Assembly (NCBI GenBank): GCA_017546505.1
Contig: JAFYWV010000067.1
Coordinates: forward strand, 1-61,259
Origin: Bacteroidaceae bacterium
GTDB lineage: Bacteria > Bacteroidota > Bacteroidia > Bacteroidales > Bacteroidaceae
Reading direction: 5' to 3'
DNA length: 61,259 bases
The notes beneath the pieces were generated by a model that had not been told where the DNA came from, searched no databases, and saw nothing but the letters and a program-made list of their open reading frames with translations. The translations under genes and the position numbers were made by a program. Below, in pieces: positions 47,501 to 56,847 of this stretch; position 1 is the first letter of the stretch, and each line of letters starts with the position of its first letter.

Positions 47501-50500
47501 GATTTTGAGAGCGCCAACATCCAATATATTGAATTCTGGTTGCTCGACCCCTTCATATACGAACAGGCGAGCCCGGGAGGTGACCTCTATTTCAACCTGG
47601 GCGAAGTATCGGAGGATATCCTGAAAGACGGCAAGAAGTTCTACGAGAACGGCCTGCCATCGAGCAACAACCAATATGAATTTGAGGAGACAGTGTGGGG
47701 ACGTGTACCCACAAACACCAGCCTCGTATATGCCTTTGACAACAACTCGGGAAGCCGCGACCAGCAGGATACCGGACTGAACGGATTGAGCAGCACAGAC
47801 GAGGCCAACCATCCAACATACAGAACCTACCTTGAGACATTGCGGGGACGTGTCCGTCAGGAGGTTTATGACAGCATTGCCGCCGACCCGGCAGGCGACA
47901 GCTACCACTATTTCCGTGGCGGCGACTACGATGCTGTGCAGCGTAGCATCATCGAACGTTATAAATACTTCAACAACACCGAGGGTAACTCGCCCAGCGA
48001 CTCAGACAATGACTACAGCAGCGCTGCAAAGACCACCCCTGATGTGGAAGATGTCAACCAGGACTTTACGATGGACGAGTATGAAAATTACTTCCAGTAC
48101 AGGATTTCTCTGCGCCCCGAGGATATGCAGGTCGGCAGCAACTACATAACCGACAAACGCACAGTCACCTCAAAACTGCGCAACGGCAACACCGAGAGTG
48201 TCGACTGGTACAAGTTCCGCATCCCCATCGACGAGTATGAGAAAGCAGTGGGTACAATACGCGATTTCACATCGATACGTTTCATACGTATGTATATGAC
48301 ACAGTTCCAGCAACCGGTCACACTGCGCTTTGCAACAATGCAGCTTGTACGCGGTGACTGGAGACCATACCAGCAACCCATTGCCTCAAAGAACAACACA
48401 GCCCCGACAATGTCGGGTGAATTCACTACATCCGCTGTCAGCATTGAAGAGCACGGCGACCGCAAACCGGTCAACTATGTGCTCCCCCCCGGTGTAACAC
48501 GTATCATCGACCCCAGCCAGCCACAGTTGCGACAGGACAACGAACAGGCTTTGGCACTCAACATCAACAACCTCGGAAGCAAGGAAAGCCGTGCCGTATA
48601 CAAGAAGAGCAACCTCGACATACGCCAATATGAACGCATACAGCTGTTCATTCACGCCGAAGCCCCCGAAACGGATGTCACACAACTCAAGGACAACGAC
48701 ATATCACTCTTTGTGCGCCTGGGCTCTGACTACAAGAGCAACTACTACGAGTACGAAGTGCCGTTGACCATCACCCCACACGGCTCATACGACGGCAACA
48801 GCACATCCTCGGCAACCATCGTATGGCCACAGGAGAATATGATTGACATAGAGATGAGCAAGCTCACCGATATAAAGATACGCCGCAACACATTACGCAA
48901 CAGCAATGCCGAAGGCGTAACGAACACAACCATATACAGCGAGTATGACAGTGAGACGCCAAAGAACAGAATAAGCATTGTGGGAAGCCCCTCATTGGGA
49001 CAGGTCAAAGTTATGATGATTGGCGTGCGCAACAACAGCGCGGGCAACAAGTCGGCCATTGTCTGGGTTAACGAGATGCGCCTCATCGGTTTCAACAACA
49101 AGAGCGGATGGGCAGCACAGGGCAACCTCAACATCAAGCTCAGCGACCTTGGCTCGTTTGCCGCACAGGGAAAGATTGAGACCGCCGGTTTCGGTGGCCT
49201 TGAGGAGAAATTGGCCGCACGCCGCAAAGACGACTACTACCGCTATTCACTCACCGGAACACTTGATGTGGGCCGCCTGTTGCCACGCTCGTTCAAAGTG
49301 AGCATCCCTGCCTACTACTCGTTTACCGAGGAAGTGACATCGCCGCTCTACAGCCCCTTTGATACCGACCTTGACTTTGACGATGTACTCGACACATACG
49401 ATGATGCCGGCAAGGACTCGCTGAAGAGTATCTCGCAGACACGCTCTGTATCAAAGAATTTCAGTGTCAGCAATGCCAAGGTCAACATCACGAGCAAGAC
49501 CCCGATGCCATACGACCCGTCGAACATCAGTTTCAGTTTCTCACACGCCTCCACAAACAACAGCGGCAGCACCATCAGCTGGGAGAACCGCGTAAATTGG
49601 AAAGCCTCGATAAGCTACAACTACTCGAGCCCTATAAAGACATTGAAGCCTTTCGGAAAGATGAAGAGCAAATCGAAGTGGTTAAAGATACTCAAAGACT
49701 GGGGAGTGAACCCGCTGCCTCAATCGTTGGCGCTCAACACCGATATGACACGCACATACCACGAGCTGCAACGTCGCGACCTGCAATCAATGGCCGGCGA
49801 CAACGAGATACCGTTGACATTCTCGCAACAGTTCTACTGGAACCGTTCTATGTCAATAAAATGGGACCCCACTACAAACCTGAGAGCAAGCCTCAACACC
49901 GGCACCAACGCCGAGATTGAGGAGCCTTTCCTCCCTGTAAACAAGGAGAGATACCCCAACGAATACGCAGCCTGGAAAGACTCTGTCAAGTATAGCCTTC
50001 AGAACTTCGGACGCCCGTTGAGCTACCAACAGAACTTCACCGCATCGTACACGCTGCCACTCAACAAACTGCCAATATTTGAGTGGTTGACTGCCGATGC
50101 CAGCTACTCTGCGACATATAATTGGATGCGAGGCAACACCATCTCGGGAGTAAACGTCGGCAACAACATCAGCAACAAGCGCAATATAACCTTAAAGACA
50201 ACAATGAACTTCGAGAAACTGTATAACCTGATACCCTATCTCGAAGAGACCAACAAGCGCTTTGCCAGCAACAAGAAAAACCAGAAATCGTCGAAGAGCC
50301 GCAAGCCCAAGGTTGAGAAACCCAAACCTTTCACAAAGGAGATACGTCTCAAGAGCGACACAACCACAACCCTGACCCACAACCTCAAGAACAAGAAGCT
50401 GGATGTAATTGCACGCACCAAGAAAGGCGAGGCATACAAACTCAAATACAAGGTCATTGACGAGAACAAGATTTTAATAAAGAACCAGGACAGCATAAGC

Positions 50501-51967
50501 ATAAAGGTAATTGTCACAGCCAAGCAGACCGATGGTGAACGCAGCAAATTCGCAAAAGCTATGCAGTACCCCACACGAGTGCTTATGATGGTCCGCACAG
50601 CATCGTTCAACTACACCAACGCATACGCTATGAACCTGCCGGGCTTTATGCCCAATGCCGGCGACATATTCGGACAGAACAATGTAGACGGTTTCTTTGC
50701 CCCCGGACTCGATTTTGCCTTTGGCCTCATCGGCGACAGCTATCTTGGCAAAGCGCAGAGACGCAACTGGCTGCTGCGCAGCGACAGCATTGCCTCAATG
50801 GCAACCTCCACGGCTGCCGAGGACCTGCAGGCGAGAGTCACACTCGAACCTTTCAGGGACTTCAAGATTGACCTCAATGCCAGCTGGACACGTAACCAGA
50901 GCAAGAGCATACAGTTTATGTACGACGGTATGCCGACAAGCGAGTCGGGTGGTTTCTCAATGACAACAATCACCATTGGCTCGGCGTTCGGTAGTGGAAA
51001 TGCAAAGAACAACTACCAATCCGATGTCTATGACAAGTTCATCGGCAACCTCGACAAAAAACGTCAGAGGCTCGAGAGTATATATATGAACAGCGAATAC
51101 CCCGCATCGAGTGCACTTGCCGGACAGAAATACGACCCGGCAAATGGCGGTGTGGACCTCTATTCGGCCGATGTAATGATACCGTCGTTCCTCGACGCCT
51201 ACACCGGCATTGGCGGAAACGACATCTTCCCCAATATGCTGCGTATGCTGCCAAACTGGAAAATCAAATATTCAGGACTCTCCAAACTGCCATTCTTTGA
51301 AAAGTACTTCAAGAGTGTGAATATTGAACACGGATACAAGAGTGTCTATGCAGTGGGAGCATACAACACATACGCAACATATATGGAGTATAGCCGCGGC
51401 ATTGGTTTTGTAAACAACGCCACAACGGGAATGCCGGTACCAAGCAGCCGCTACAACATAGGAACAGTATCCATAAACGAGAGTTTCTCGCCACTCATCG
51501 GAGTTGACATAACAACAAACTTCAACCTCACATTGGGAGCAAAATTCATAAAATCGAGAATGGTGAACCTGAGCCTCACAGCCATACAGATGGTCGAGAC
51601 ACAGAACCAGGAGATTGCATTCAACATCGGATATAAGATATTGGATTTCAAGCCATTCGGAGGAGGCAAAAAAGCGAACAAGAGCAAGCAGAAGAGCAGC
51701 GGCGGCAACGACATAAACATACGTGCCGACTTCTCGTTCAAGAACCAGTCATCAATATGCCGCAGCATAGACAAAGGAACCACACAGGCCACAAGCGGCA
51801 ACAAATCGTTGAACTACTCGATAACAGCCGACTACACCTACAGCAAGATGCTCTCATTCAGCCTCTACTTCGACCGTCAAAAGACCATACCGCTAATCTC
51901 GGCAAGTTCATACCCCACCACAACAACAGACTTTGGTGTGAGTATGAAGTTCTCACTGACACGATAG
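44585..51967 (+). CDS. sprA: SprA, outer-membrane translocon of the type 9 secretion system
   Basis: 2460 residues, signal peptide ending MTILAQG. Length and sequence fit SprA (Sov in Porphyromonas), known in Flavobacterium as a giant 36-strand beta-barrel that moves proteins with a C-terminal type 9 signal across the outer membrane. Seen here: an N-terminal region with TQGNAELKIGYSIQNIDNP, repeated KLSDLGSFAAQGKIETAGF and similar beta segments, many Asn/Thr/Ser-rich strands, and a C-terminus ending in aromatic-rich strands (FGVSMKFSLTR). It lies between ruvA and an L,D-transpeptidase. Other core parts (GldKLMN, SprE) are not in the window. Secreted proteins here whose ends look like its substrates are at 25216-27270 and 29990-34255. 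Confidence 0.95.
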   Translation: MGKRTFILLTLIFAAMTILAQGGVRNDSIRKSIRNNRAKTDRSVTEDTIRARYPISETSPGTIDDLQQRPLELKKPDNIVTDTIYDEKEGVYQFRTRLGDATTLTAPILLTPEEYAKWQEKNAISRFFRKKNQEAWENAKSKDKFDFTDMHFDLGPAEKIFGPGGVRVKTQGNAELKIGYSIQNIDNPALPSRSRRTNIFDFDEKINLNVRGSVGDKMNMDFNYNTEATFSYDAKKINLKYDGKEDEIIKLVEAGNVSFPTNSSLIKGASSLFGIRTDLQFGKLSLQTVISQKTSNSTVVNSKGGTQLTTFEIEITDYDENKHFFLAHYFRDNYDRSMSQLPTILSGIDITRIEVWVTNKTSDYNNPRNIVAFTDIAENRHISNNTWSAMGNIDIPHNNANDLYTQMNTTYSGIRDIDRANNILNNINGINGGLDYEKLSNARLLSSSEYTLNRELGYISLKTPLRADEVLAVAYEYTYGGQTFQVGEFSNDIKESKTTIFLKLIKPNACSPKNGCWNLMMKNVYALGTRNLQNTNFKLDVYYASDSLGTNVTYLPEAGLKGKPLLQILGLDRLDSNNSKENPNGVFDYIQGYTVDAASGRVFFPSVEPFGSYLEKKIDNSAIAEKYVFHELYDSTKTIAKQIAEKDKFYLIGEYTGSAANIIQTGSTNIPRGSVVVTAGGVTLVENSDYQVDYSSGTVTILNQNIIDAGTNVQVSLESNTLFNMQRKTVLGLNWKYDFSEDFKFGGTLMSLSEKPLTSKVDMGSEPLKNFLWGFNLSWKKQSQWLTNIIDKLPLISCTEPSSISLSAEFARLEAGTSKEVQSEASYIDDFESTENGIDISSPSQWVLASLPSGMQYSNLSNDIRTGYNRARISWYIIDPLFTRRSSSLTPAHIKSDLEQLSNHYVREVYERELYPNKESSYGESSTLSLLNVTYYPNERGPYNLDTDVDFDGKLNDPAKRWGGMTRQLNTTDFESANIQYIEFWLLDPFIYEQASPGGDLYFNLGEVSEDILKDGKKFYENGLPSSNNQYEFEETVWGRVPTNTSLVYAFDNNSGSRDQQDTGLNGLSSTDEANHPTYRTYLETLRGRVRQEVYDSIAADPAGDSYHYFRGGDYDAVQRSIIERYKYFNNTEGNSPSDSDNDYSSAAKTTPDVEDVNQDFTMDEYENYFQYRISLRPEDMQVGSNYITDKRTVTSKLRNGNTESVDWYKFRIPIDEYEKAVGTIRDFTSIRFIRMYMTQFQQPVTLRFATMQLVRGDWRPYQQPIASKNNTAPTMSGEFTTSAVSIEEHGDRKPVNYVLPPGVTRIIDPSQPQLRQDNEQALALNINNLGSKESRAVYKKSNLDIRQYERIQLFIHAEAPETDVTQLKDNDISLFVRLGSDYKSNYYEYEVPLTITPHGSYDGNSTSSATIVWPQENMIDIEMSKLTDIKIRRNTLRNSNAEGVTNTTIYSEYDSETPKNRISIVGSPSLGQVKVMMIGVRNNSAGNKSAIVWVNEMRLIGFNNKSGWAAQGNLNIKLSDLGSFAAQGKIETAGFGGLEEKLAARRKDDYYRYSLTGTLDVGRLLPRSFKVSIPAYYSFTEEVTSPLYSPFDTDLDFDDVLDTYDDAGKDSLKSISQTRSVSKNFSVSNAKVNITSKTPMPYDPSNISFSFSHASTNNSGSTISWENRVNWKASISYNYSSPIKTLKPFGKMKSKSKWLKILKDWGVNPLPQSLALNTDMTRTYHELQRRDLQSMAGDNEIPLTFSQQFYWNRSMSIKWDPTTNLRASLNTGTNAEIEEPFLPVNKERYPNEYAAWKDSVKYSLQNFGRPLSYQQNFTASYTLPLNKLPIFEWLTADASYSATYNWMRGNTISGVNVGNNISNKRNITLKTTMNFEKLYNLIPYLEETNKRFASNKKNQKSSKSRKPKVEKPKPFTKEIRLKSDTTTTLTHNLKNKKLDVIARTKKGEAYKLKYKVIDENKILIKNQDSISIKVIVTAKQTDGERSKFAKAMQYPTRVLMMVRTASFNYTNAYAMNLPGFMPNAGDIFGQNNVDGFFAPGLDFAFGLIGDSYLGKAQRRNWLLRSDSIASMATSTAAEDLQARVTLEPFRDFKIDLNASWTRNQSKSIQFMYDGMPTSESGGFSMTTITIGSAFGSGNAKNNYQSDVYDKFIGNLDKKRQRLESIYMNSEYPASSALAGQKYDPANGGVDLYSADVMIPSFLDAYTGIGGNDIFPNMLRMLPNWKIKYSGLSKLPFFEKYFKSVNIEHGYKSVYAVGAYNTYATYMEYSRGIGFVNNATTGMPVPSSRYNIGTVSINESFSPLIGVDITTNFNLTLGAKFIKSRMVNLSLTAIQMVETQNQEIAFNIGYKILDFKPFGGGKKANKSKQKSSGGNDINIRADFSFKNQSSICRSIDKGTTQATSGNKSLNYSITADYTYSKMLSFSLYFDRQKTIPLISASSYPTTTTDFGVSMKFSLTR

Positions 51968-51978
51968 GATGTGACATT

Positions 51979-52455
51979 ATGAGGATATATATATTTACAG
52001 CATTGCTGGCAACTTTGCAACTGCCGGCATTCGCACAAAAGCATATTGTGATATCGAAGGAGAAACTGCAACTATATGTCATCAATGAGCACAACGACAC
52101 CATCTTCACACGCCCGGTTGCCTGTGGCAAGAACCTTGGCAACAAGACAATGGGTGGCGACTGCAAGACACCTGAAGGAGAGTTCAAGATAAAGAAGATG
52201 TACAACTCCACATCGTGGAAACACGATTTTGGCGACGGAATGGGAAGACGCAAGGGTGCATACGGCCCACTATTTTTCAGGCTCAACGTCCCCGGTTTCA
52301 ACGACATTGGCATACACGGCACCATTTTCCCCGAGAGCATAGGCACCCGCAGCAGCGAGGGGTGTGTAAGAATGAGGAACGAGGACATCAAGGCGCTCTA
52401 CCCCCACTGCCACATTGGAATGAAAGTTATTATAGAGCCTGATAACGTGGAGTGA
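51979..52455 (+). CDS. L,D-transpeptidase (YkuD type)
   Basis: 158 residues with signal peptide (MRIYIFTALLATLQLPAFAQ). The YkuD catalytic motif is complete: IGIHGTIFPESIGTRSS followed by EGCVRM, with nucleophile Cys129 and the preceding His. VISKEKLQLYVIN and KTPEGEFKIKKMYNS are also typical. It would form 3-3 crosslinks in peptidoglycan or attach lipoprotein to it. It begins 12 bp after sprA and is probably co-transcribed. An in-frame reading frame extends into sprA but the ATG at 51979 starts the signal peptide. Confidence 0.93.
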   Translation: MRIYIFTALLATLQLPAFAQKHIVISKEKLQLYVINEHNDTIFTRPVACGKNLGNKTMGGDCKTPEGEFKIKKMYNSTSWKHDFGDGMGRRKGAYGPLFFRLNVPGFNDIGIHGTIFPESIGTRSSEGCVRMRNEDIKALYPHCHIGMKVIIEPDNVE

Positions 52456-52469
52456 GCAATAAAAGAAAG

Positions 52470-54314
52470 TCATTCACCCGTATAGCGGATTTTCTCATAT
52501 ACATACTGACCTTTCACCACTCGTTCCTCACACTCATAATTTGCACTGACAAGATCAAATTCAGCTCTATAATATTTTGTTTTCACACCGCCAAGATTGA
52601 AGAGAGTATTGCAAATATTATCAAGGACGAAAGGACGGTTGACAGCCTTGTGTATACTATCCACGATATTTGGATTGTTCTTCTTGTAAATATCGGAACA
52701 CCAGATTACAAAAGGAATTTCAAATTGATATTTCAACATCATTGGAGTTATTTCACCGTGATCACGACCACACTGTTTCCTGTAATCGTATGCCTCTTCG
52801 CCGTGGTCCGAGAAATATATAAGCACTGTATTACTGTCCTTGAAAGTATCAAAAATCCGGCTCATCACATAGTCGTTGTATAGAGTAGCATTGTCGTAGT
52901 CTGCAATATACTCTTTCATTTCATTTGTCAAAAAAGCATCGTTTCTTTTTATACTGTCGGCTGTAAAATACTTGAAAGTATCGTGCGGAAAACGTCCCGA
53001 TGGAGTCACGTGCTGCCCCTGCAAATGAAACAATATCAAATTACTCTTTTCTACTGAAATATCGACATTATTGTTGAATGATTCTACAATGCCACCGTCA
53101 TATTCATACGACTCGCTGTTTGTTTGGGTATACAAGATATTCTGCAGCTCAGGATTATACAAAAAACTGTTCAAAGTAAATGAATATGTAGCCATTTTGT
53201 CATAATCGCGCTGATTGTCCCAGAAAAGGACATTATACCCTGCCTTTCTGAATATGGTAAGAAACGTCGGATAATCGAACCATTGTTCCTCTACATCATT
53301 ACTGTTACAGCTGAAAATTTCCCTCATCACAACACTGGTGCTATTTGATGAAGAAATGACATCATTGAACACGAACAACCTCCCTTCCTGCTGTTCTTTT
53401 TTCAAATTAGGAGATGTTGCAAGACTATAGCCATACAATTGGGAGTGGCTTTTGATATAAGACTCACCGATTACTACAACAATATTAATTGTGTCATCCT
53501 GTGTGGTATATGCATTTTCCGTTTCATAGACTCTTTTGTTGACCTCAATTGCATCAGACACATTACTCGACATCATCTGCAAAGTTACCAAAGAGGTGTA
53601 TATTGAAGACAACGGGTCGTTAGGTGGCAATAAATAACGTATATGATCGGGGGACTTTGCATTGTAAACCCTCCAGTATATGTTTGTTGAATAAAGTCCA
53701 AACAACAATATTATAGCCAAGAAGAGCGTCACACTCCTTGTCAAAAATATGGAGAGCGAAGAGATTTTCTCTTTTCTGTTCACTGCTTTTTTAATGTAGA
53801 ACCAGGAGAGCTCGGCTACAATAATTGCCAAGACATAACAAGAAACTGACTTCAACAAAGGCAACATTGAATTGGAAAGAATATATTGATCTATAAATTC
53901 CGTCGATTCGGTTACGGTCGTCTCTGCTAACAGTACGAAACAGGTCGGGGATATTTCAAGACCGAAATTTGACATCAAGAAATATCTTATAGAAAAAAGA
54001 AGTATTAGAATGAGATAAAAGAAAATTTTAACACACAGCCTCGCGGAATTTCTTCTTATAGCCGTAAGAGCTGCAGCCAATAGATAGGCAAATAGAAACA
54101 ATATAGCAATTCTACCGGAGAGATTCAAATATGTTGGAAGCATCGAAATATTCTCCAGCGCATTTGCACGCTGGATAATAAGATGGCATATAGAACTCAA
54201 CCCCATCAGTTTCATAAAGAAAAAGATGAAAGGAATTTCATTCAAAAAAGACCTTGACAGACAGTTATAACCACTGAATAGAGATTTAGAGCCTCTGTTA
54301 CTGCAATTATTCAT
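52470..54314 (-). CDS. Phosphoethanolamine transferase (sulfatase-fold, EptA-like)
   Basis: 614 residues. Five N-terminal membrane helices (to about residue 215), then a periplasmic alkaline-phosphatase-like domain: INIVVVIGESYIKSHSQLYG, the nucleophile in SNSTSVVMREIFSC (Thr326), and FSDHGEEAYDYRKQCGRDH as metal ligands. Such enzymes move phosphoethanolamine from phosphatidylethanolamine to lipid A or other glycans. Several family members also have cysteines matching disulphides. Codon use and composition are AT-richer than sprA and the TPR gene, and it sits next to tRNA-Arg, hinting at acquisition. ATG 54314 is preferred; a longer frame overlaps the tRNA terminator region. Confidence 0.88.
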   Translation of the reverse strand: MNNCSNRGSKSLFSGYNCLSRSFLNEIPFIFFFMKLMGLSSICHLIIQRANALENISMLPTYLNLSGRIAILFLFAYLLAAALTAIRRNSARLCVKIFFYLILILLFSIRYFLMSNFGLEISPTCFVLLAETTVTESTEFIDQYILSNSMLPLLKSVSCYVLAIIVAELSWFYIKKAVNRKEKISSLSIFLTRSVTLFLAIILLFGLYSTNIYWRVYNAKSPDHIRYLLPPNDPLSSIYTSLVTLQMMSSNVSDAIEVNKRVYETENAYTTQDDTINIVVVIGESYIKSHSQLYGYSLATSPNLKKEQQEGRLFVFNDVISSSNSTSVVMREIFSCNSNDVEEQWFDYPTFLTIFRKAGYNVLFWDNQRDYDKMATYSFTLNSFLYNPELQNILYTQTNSESYEYDGGIVESFNNNVDISVEKSNLILFHLQGQHVTPSGRFPHDTFKYFTADSIKRNDAFLTNEMKEYIADYDNATLYNDYVMSRIFDTFKDSNTVLIYFSDHGEEAYDYRKQCGRDHGEITPMMLKYQFEIPFVIWCSDIYKKNNPNIVDSIHKAVNRPFVLDNICNTLFNLGGVKTKYYRAEFDLVSANYECEERVVKGQYVYEKIRYTGE

Positions 54315-54362
54315 ATTGTGTGTTCCATAGTTTGTGCGGCTGCCCCTATAAACGGGGCAATG

Positions 54363-54399
54363 AAAAAAGGTGGAAAAAGGCAACCGCCTTCTCCACCTT
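54363..54399 (-). terminator. tRNA-Arg terminator
   Basis: On the minus strand AAGGTGGAGAAGGC, a GGTT loop, GCCTTTTTCCACCTT and a T-run: stem with two mismatches, 2-38 nt past the tRNA 3' end. Confidence 0.75.
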
Positions 54400-54400
54400 G

Positions 54401-54472
54401 TACCTCGGTCGGGAATCGAACCCGAATCTAATCTTTAGGAGAGACTTATTCTATCCATTGAACTACCAAGGC
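54401..54472 (-). tRNA. tRNA-Arg (anticodon CCT)
   Basis: 72 nt. Acceptor GCCTTGG pairs with CCGAGGT; anticodon stem AGTCT/AGATT with loop CTCCTAA and anticodon CCT; T arm TCGGG/CCCGA with loop TTCGATT; discriminator A. Reads AGG. CCA is not encoded. Confidence 0.95.
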
Positions 54473-54517
54473 CTGCAATAGCGGAGGCTATAAAGCACAT
54501 TCCACGTCTTTGCGGTG

Positions 54518-54548
54518 CGAAGATACAACAATTATTCGCAAACGTCAA
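54518..54548 (-). promoter_or_regulatory. Probable tRNA-Arg promoter
   Basis: Minus strand TTG (54546-54548, in TTGAC), 20 bp, TATCTTCG (54518-54525), one change from TAnnTTTG. Same -33 form as at tRNA-Leu. Confidence 0.5.
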
Positions 54549-54709
54549 GAGCTTGCATATCATTTTAACGGCAAGAAGGTCATTTTTCCTGCTTATGACA
54601 GGGCGGCCGGCACTCTTTGCCGGGCTTTAATATATTTTAATATGAATTTTAAAACCGCTTATGAATAAATATATTATATTCGCGCACAAACCGACAAACA
54701 TATCATCCA

Positions 54710-55510
54710 ATGAAAACTATACTCTCTTTTACACTACTGTTCATAGCACTTGCCATAAAAGCACAGAACTACAACGAAATCTGCCAAAAGGGCATCGGAC
54801 ACATAAAGGAGAATGACTATGCACAGGCTGCAGTATATTTTGAACAGGCCGTCGCATACAGTTCCAACAATAACGAGAAGATTTACGCACTTGCAAACCT
54901 GGCATATTCGTATCAAATGCAGAACGAGCTTCAAAAAGCATTGAAAGAGTATGACAAAGCTCTTGAGGTTGCACCATCTGAACTCACGCTATTGCAGCAG
55001 CGTGCAAACATCTACCTGAGGCTCGACAGCACAGCCCGTGCACTCGAGGACTACAACAGACTACTGCAACACGAACCAAGCAACACAGGAGCTTTATTGT
55101 GCCGGGCCCACATATACACCAACACAGAACAGTTCGACAAGGCGTGGGAAGACTACAAACGGTTACAGATGTGGATACCCGACAACCTGAGCGTACGTCT
55201 GGGCATAGCGATGCTATACCAGAAAGAGAAGCGTTACGATGAGAGCTTGTTGGTCCTGTCGGCTATGATAGAGGAGAATGCCGGCATTGCAGAGCTATAC
55301 ATTGCACGCAGCAACCTTGAGAGAGAGCGCGGGCACAACGAGCTGGCAATGATGGACCTTGAGAAAGCCATTGAACTGGACCCCGACAATGCCAACAACT
55401 ATATACTGCAGGCCATCATCTATGAGAAGATGGGCAAAAAGGATGCCGCACGCAAATGCCGCAAGAAAGCCACAGAACTGGGAGCCGGCCAAAACGCTGT
55501 AGGCTTATAG
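54710..55510 (+). CDS. TPR-repeat protein
   Basis: 266 residues, signal peptide ending ALAIKAQ. At least five tetratricopeptide repeats: YAQAAVYFEQAVAYSSNN, NELQKALKEYDKALEVAPSE, STARALEDYNRLLQHEPSN, QFDKAWEDYKRLQMWIPDN and HNELAMMDLEKAIELDPDN. A periplasmic scaffold for protein contacts; partner unknown. Single gene; no promoter beyond a weak TATATTCG at about 54676. Confidence 0.9.
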   Translation: MKTILSFTLLFIALAIKAQNYNEICQKGIGHIKENDYAQAAVYFEQAVAYSSNNNEKIYALANLAYSYQMQNELQKALKEYDKALEVAPSELTLLQQRANIYLRLDSTARALEDYNRLLQHEPSNTGALLCRAHIYTNTEQFDKAWEDYKRLQMWIPDNLSVRLGIAMLYQKEKRYDESLLVLSAMIEENAGIAELYIARSNLERERGHNELAMMDLEKAIELDPDNANNYILQAIIYEKMGKKDAARKCRKKATELGAGQNAVGL

Positions 55511-55591
55511 CAACCATGCCTTGATGTGAAAAATATTTACAAGCAAAGAATAAAAAATACAAAATTAGAAGCTTTTTATAAAATTTGGTTG

Positions 55592-55599
55592 TACATTTG
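55592..55599 (+). promoter_or_regulatory. Probable -7 box for the short AraC-type gene
   Basis: TACATTTG, exact -7 match 25 bp before the start codon; -33 not clear. Confidence 0.4.
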
Positions 55600-55623
55600 G
55601 GGGAACATTGAAAAACAATCACT

Positions 55624-56058
55624 ATGACAGAGAACTCCCACTCCCGCTACAACATCAGGGAAAAACAAGAAAAGAATGCAGCTTACCGCACGCTTATCCG
55701 CGCCGAGCTGGCCGACGAACTGTATGACAAAATTCTCAACATAATCATAGTTGAGAAACGTTACCGCGACAAGGATTTTTCGGCAAAGGAACTTGCGGTA
55801 ATTCTGGGCACCAATACCAGATATATCTCGGCGGTAATAAACTCACGTTTCAACACAAACTTCTCGTGCCTGATAAACGAATACCGCATTAAAGAGGCAC
55901 AGCACAAACTCACAGACAAACGTTTCCAGGAATTGACAATCGAAGAGATTGGCAAGCAAGTGGGCTTTGCCAACCGCCAATCGTTCTATGCATCATTCTA
56001 TCGCCTTGTGGGCGAGACGCCCAACAACTATCGCAGAAAGCACACAATGACCAAGTAA
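55624..56058 (+). CDS. Short AraC-type helix-turn-helix regulator
   Basis: 144 residues. After a basic N-terminal ~45 residues there is an AraC DNA-binding domain: DFSAKELAVILGTNTRYISA as first helix-turn-helix, and TIEEIGKQVGFANRQSFYAS as second, ending ETPNNYRRKH. There is no separate sensory domain, so it may act alone or be partnered. The alkylation-repair gene starts 9 bp after it, hinting at an Ada-like link between regulation and repair, which is only inference. Confidence 0.88.
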   Translation: MTENSHSRYNIREKQEKNAAYRTLIRAELADELYDKILNIIIVEKRYRDKDFSAKELAVILGTNTRYISAVINSRFNTNFSCLINEYRIKEAQHKLTDKRFQELTIEEIGKQVGFANRQSFYASFYRLVGETPNNYRRKHTMTK

Positions 56059-56067
56059 GCACAAAGA

Positions 56068-56718
56068 ATGGAACAGAATACACTCGACGAAATACGTGAA
56101 ATAAAGAAATCACTCCGTTTGGCAATGAACGGAGTTGTTTCGACTCTCCAGCGCCGTCAAGGGCTCGACTACAAGATAAATTTCGGTGTGGAAATTCCAC
56201 GCCTCAAAGGCATTGCTGAAGCACACAAGGAGAACGAGGAGCTTGCAGCAGCCCTGTGGCAAGAGAACATCAGGGAGTGCAAAATACTGGCAATCTACCT
56301 TATGCCCGAGCACTCCTTTGTTGAAGTGGCCGACCGTTGGGTCGGTGAAGTGAAATTCACCGAGATTGCCGACCAGCTTGCAATGCACCGCTTGTGCAGA
56401 CTGCCCAACGCCTGGGACAAGGCCCTGGAGTGGATTGCGACATCGGATGCAATGTACCGCTACTGCGGTTATTTGACAATCTCACATCTTGTACGCCGTG
56501 GAGTGGCGGCAAGCGACGAGCAGGAGAGGGCTTTTTTCAAAAGCATCATAAACATAGAGAGCGTGGAGAAGCAGAGCCCAACCACCGGATGTGCATTGAA
56601 CGCCATAATGAACTATCTGGACAGTTCACCGCTTGCAACCGAAAGGCTAAAGAAAGCAATAACCGCAAATTGCACTACACCGGCAAGCCTTGCAGCACTG
56701 CTTGAGAATTACGGATAG
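56068..56718 (+). CDS. DNA alkylation repair-like HEAT protein
   Basis: 216 residues, all-helical, with the repeats typical of AlkD/AlkC-like DNA glycosylases: INFGVEIPRLKGIAEAH, LWQENIRECKILAIYLMP, HRLCRLPNAWDKALEWIA, YCGYLTISHLVRRGV. These enzymes remove alkylated bases without base flipping. Some residues of the AlkD active site (Trp, Asp, Arg) are not clearly aligned, so activity is uncertain. Follows the short AraC-type gene by 9 bp. Confidence 0.8.
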   Translation: MEQNTLDEIREIKKSLRLAMNGVVSTLQRRQGLDYKINFGVEIPRLKGIAEAHKENEELAAALWQENIRECKILAIYLMPEHSFVEVADRWVGEVKFTEIADQLAMHRLCRLPNAWDKALEWIATSDAMYRYCGYLTISHLVRRGVAASDEQERAFFKSIINIESVEKQSPTTGCALNAIMNYLDSSPLATERLKKAITANCTTPASLAALLENYG

Positions 56719-56720
56719 CA

Positions 56721-56752
56721 CCACAAGAAGCGTGCCCGGGCACGCCTCTTGG
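56721..56752 (+). terminator. Hairpin after the alkylation repair gene
   Basis: Contains a perfect 16-bp palindrome GCGTGCCCGGGCACGC (56730-56745) inside a longer imperfect stem with CCA/TGG flanks. No strong T-run follows, so termination is likely but not certain. Confidence 0.5.
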
Positions 56753-56839
56753 ATTGTACTGTGGGCGTCACTTTTGTTTATTTCTGACTTTTTATAGAAA
56801 TTTAAACCCATTTGTTTACCGTAATATAAAAATAAACGA

Positions 56840-56847
56840 TAACTTTG
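56840..56847 (+). promoter_or_regulatory. Probable -7 box for fur-purA operon
   Basis: TAACTTTG, exact -7 match; the start codon is 95 bp away, leaving a long structured leader (hairpin with arms GGAGC 56883-56887 and GCTCC 56903-56907). Confidence 0.5.

Noticed and set aside
52440-54401. Integrated element bounded by a tRNA-Arg duplication
   Set aside because: No copy of the tRNA 3' end is seen near 52,440-52,480 and there is no integrase.
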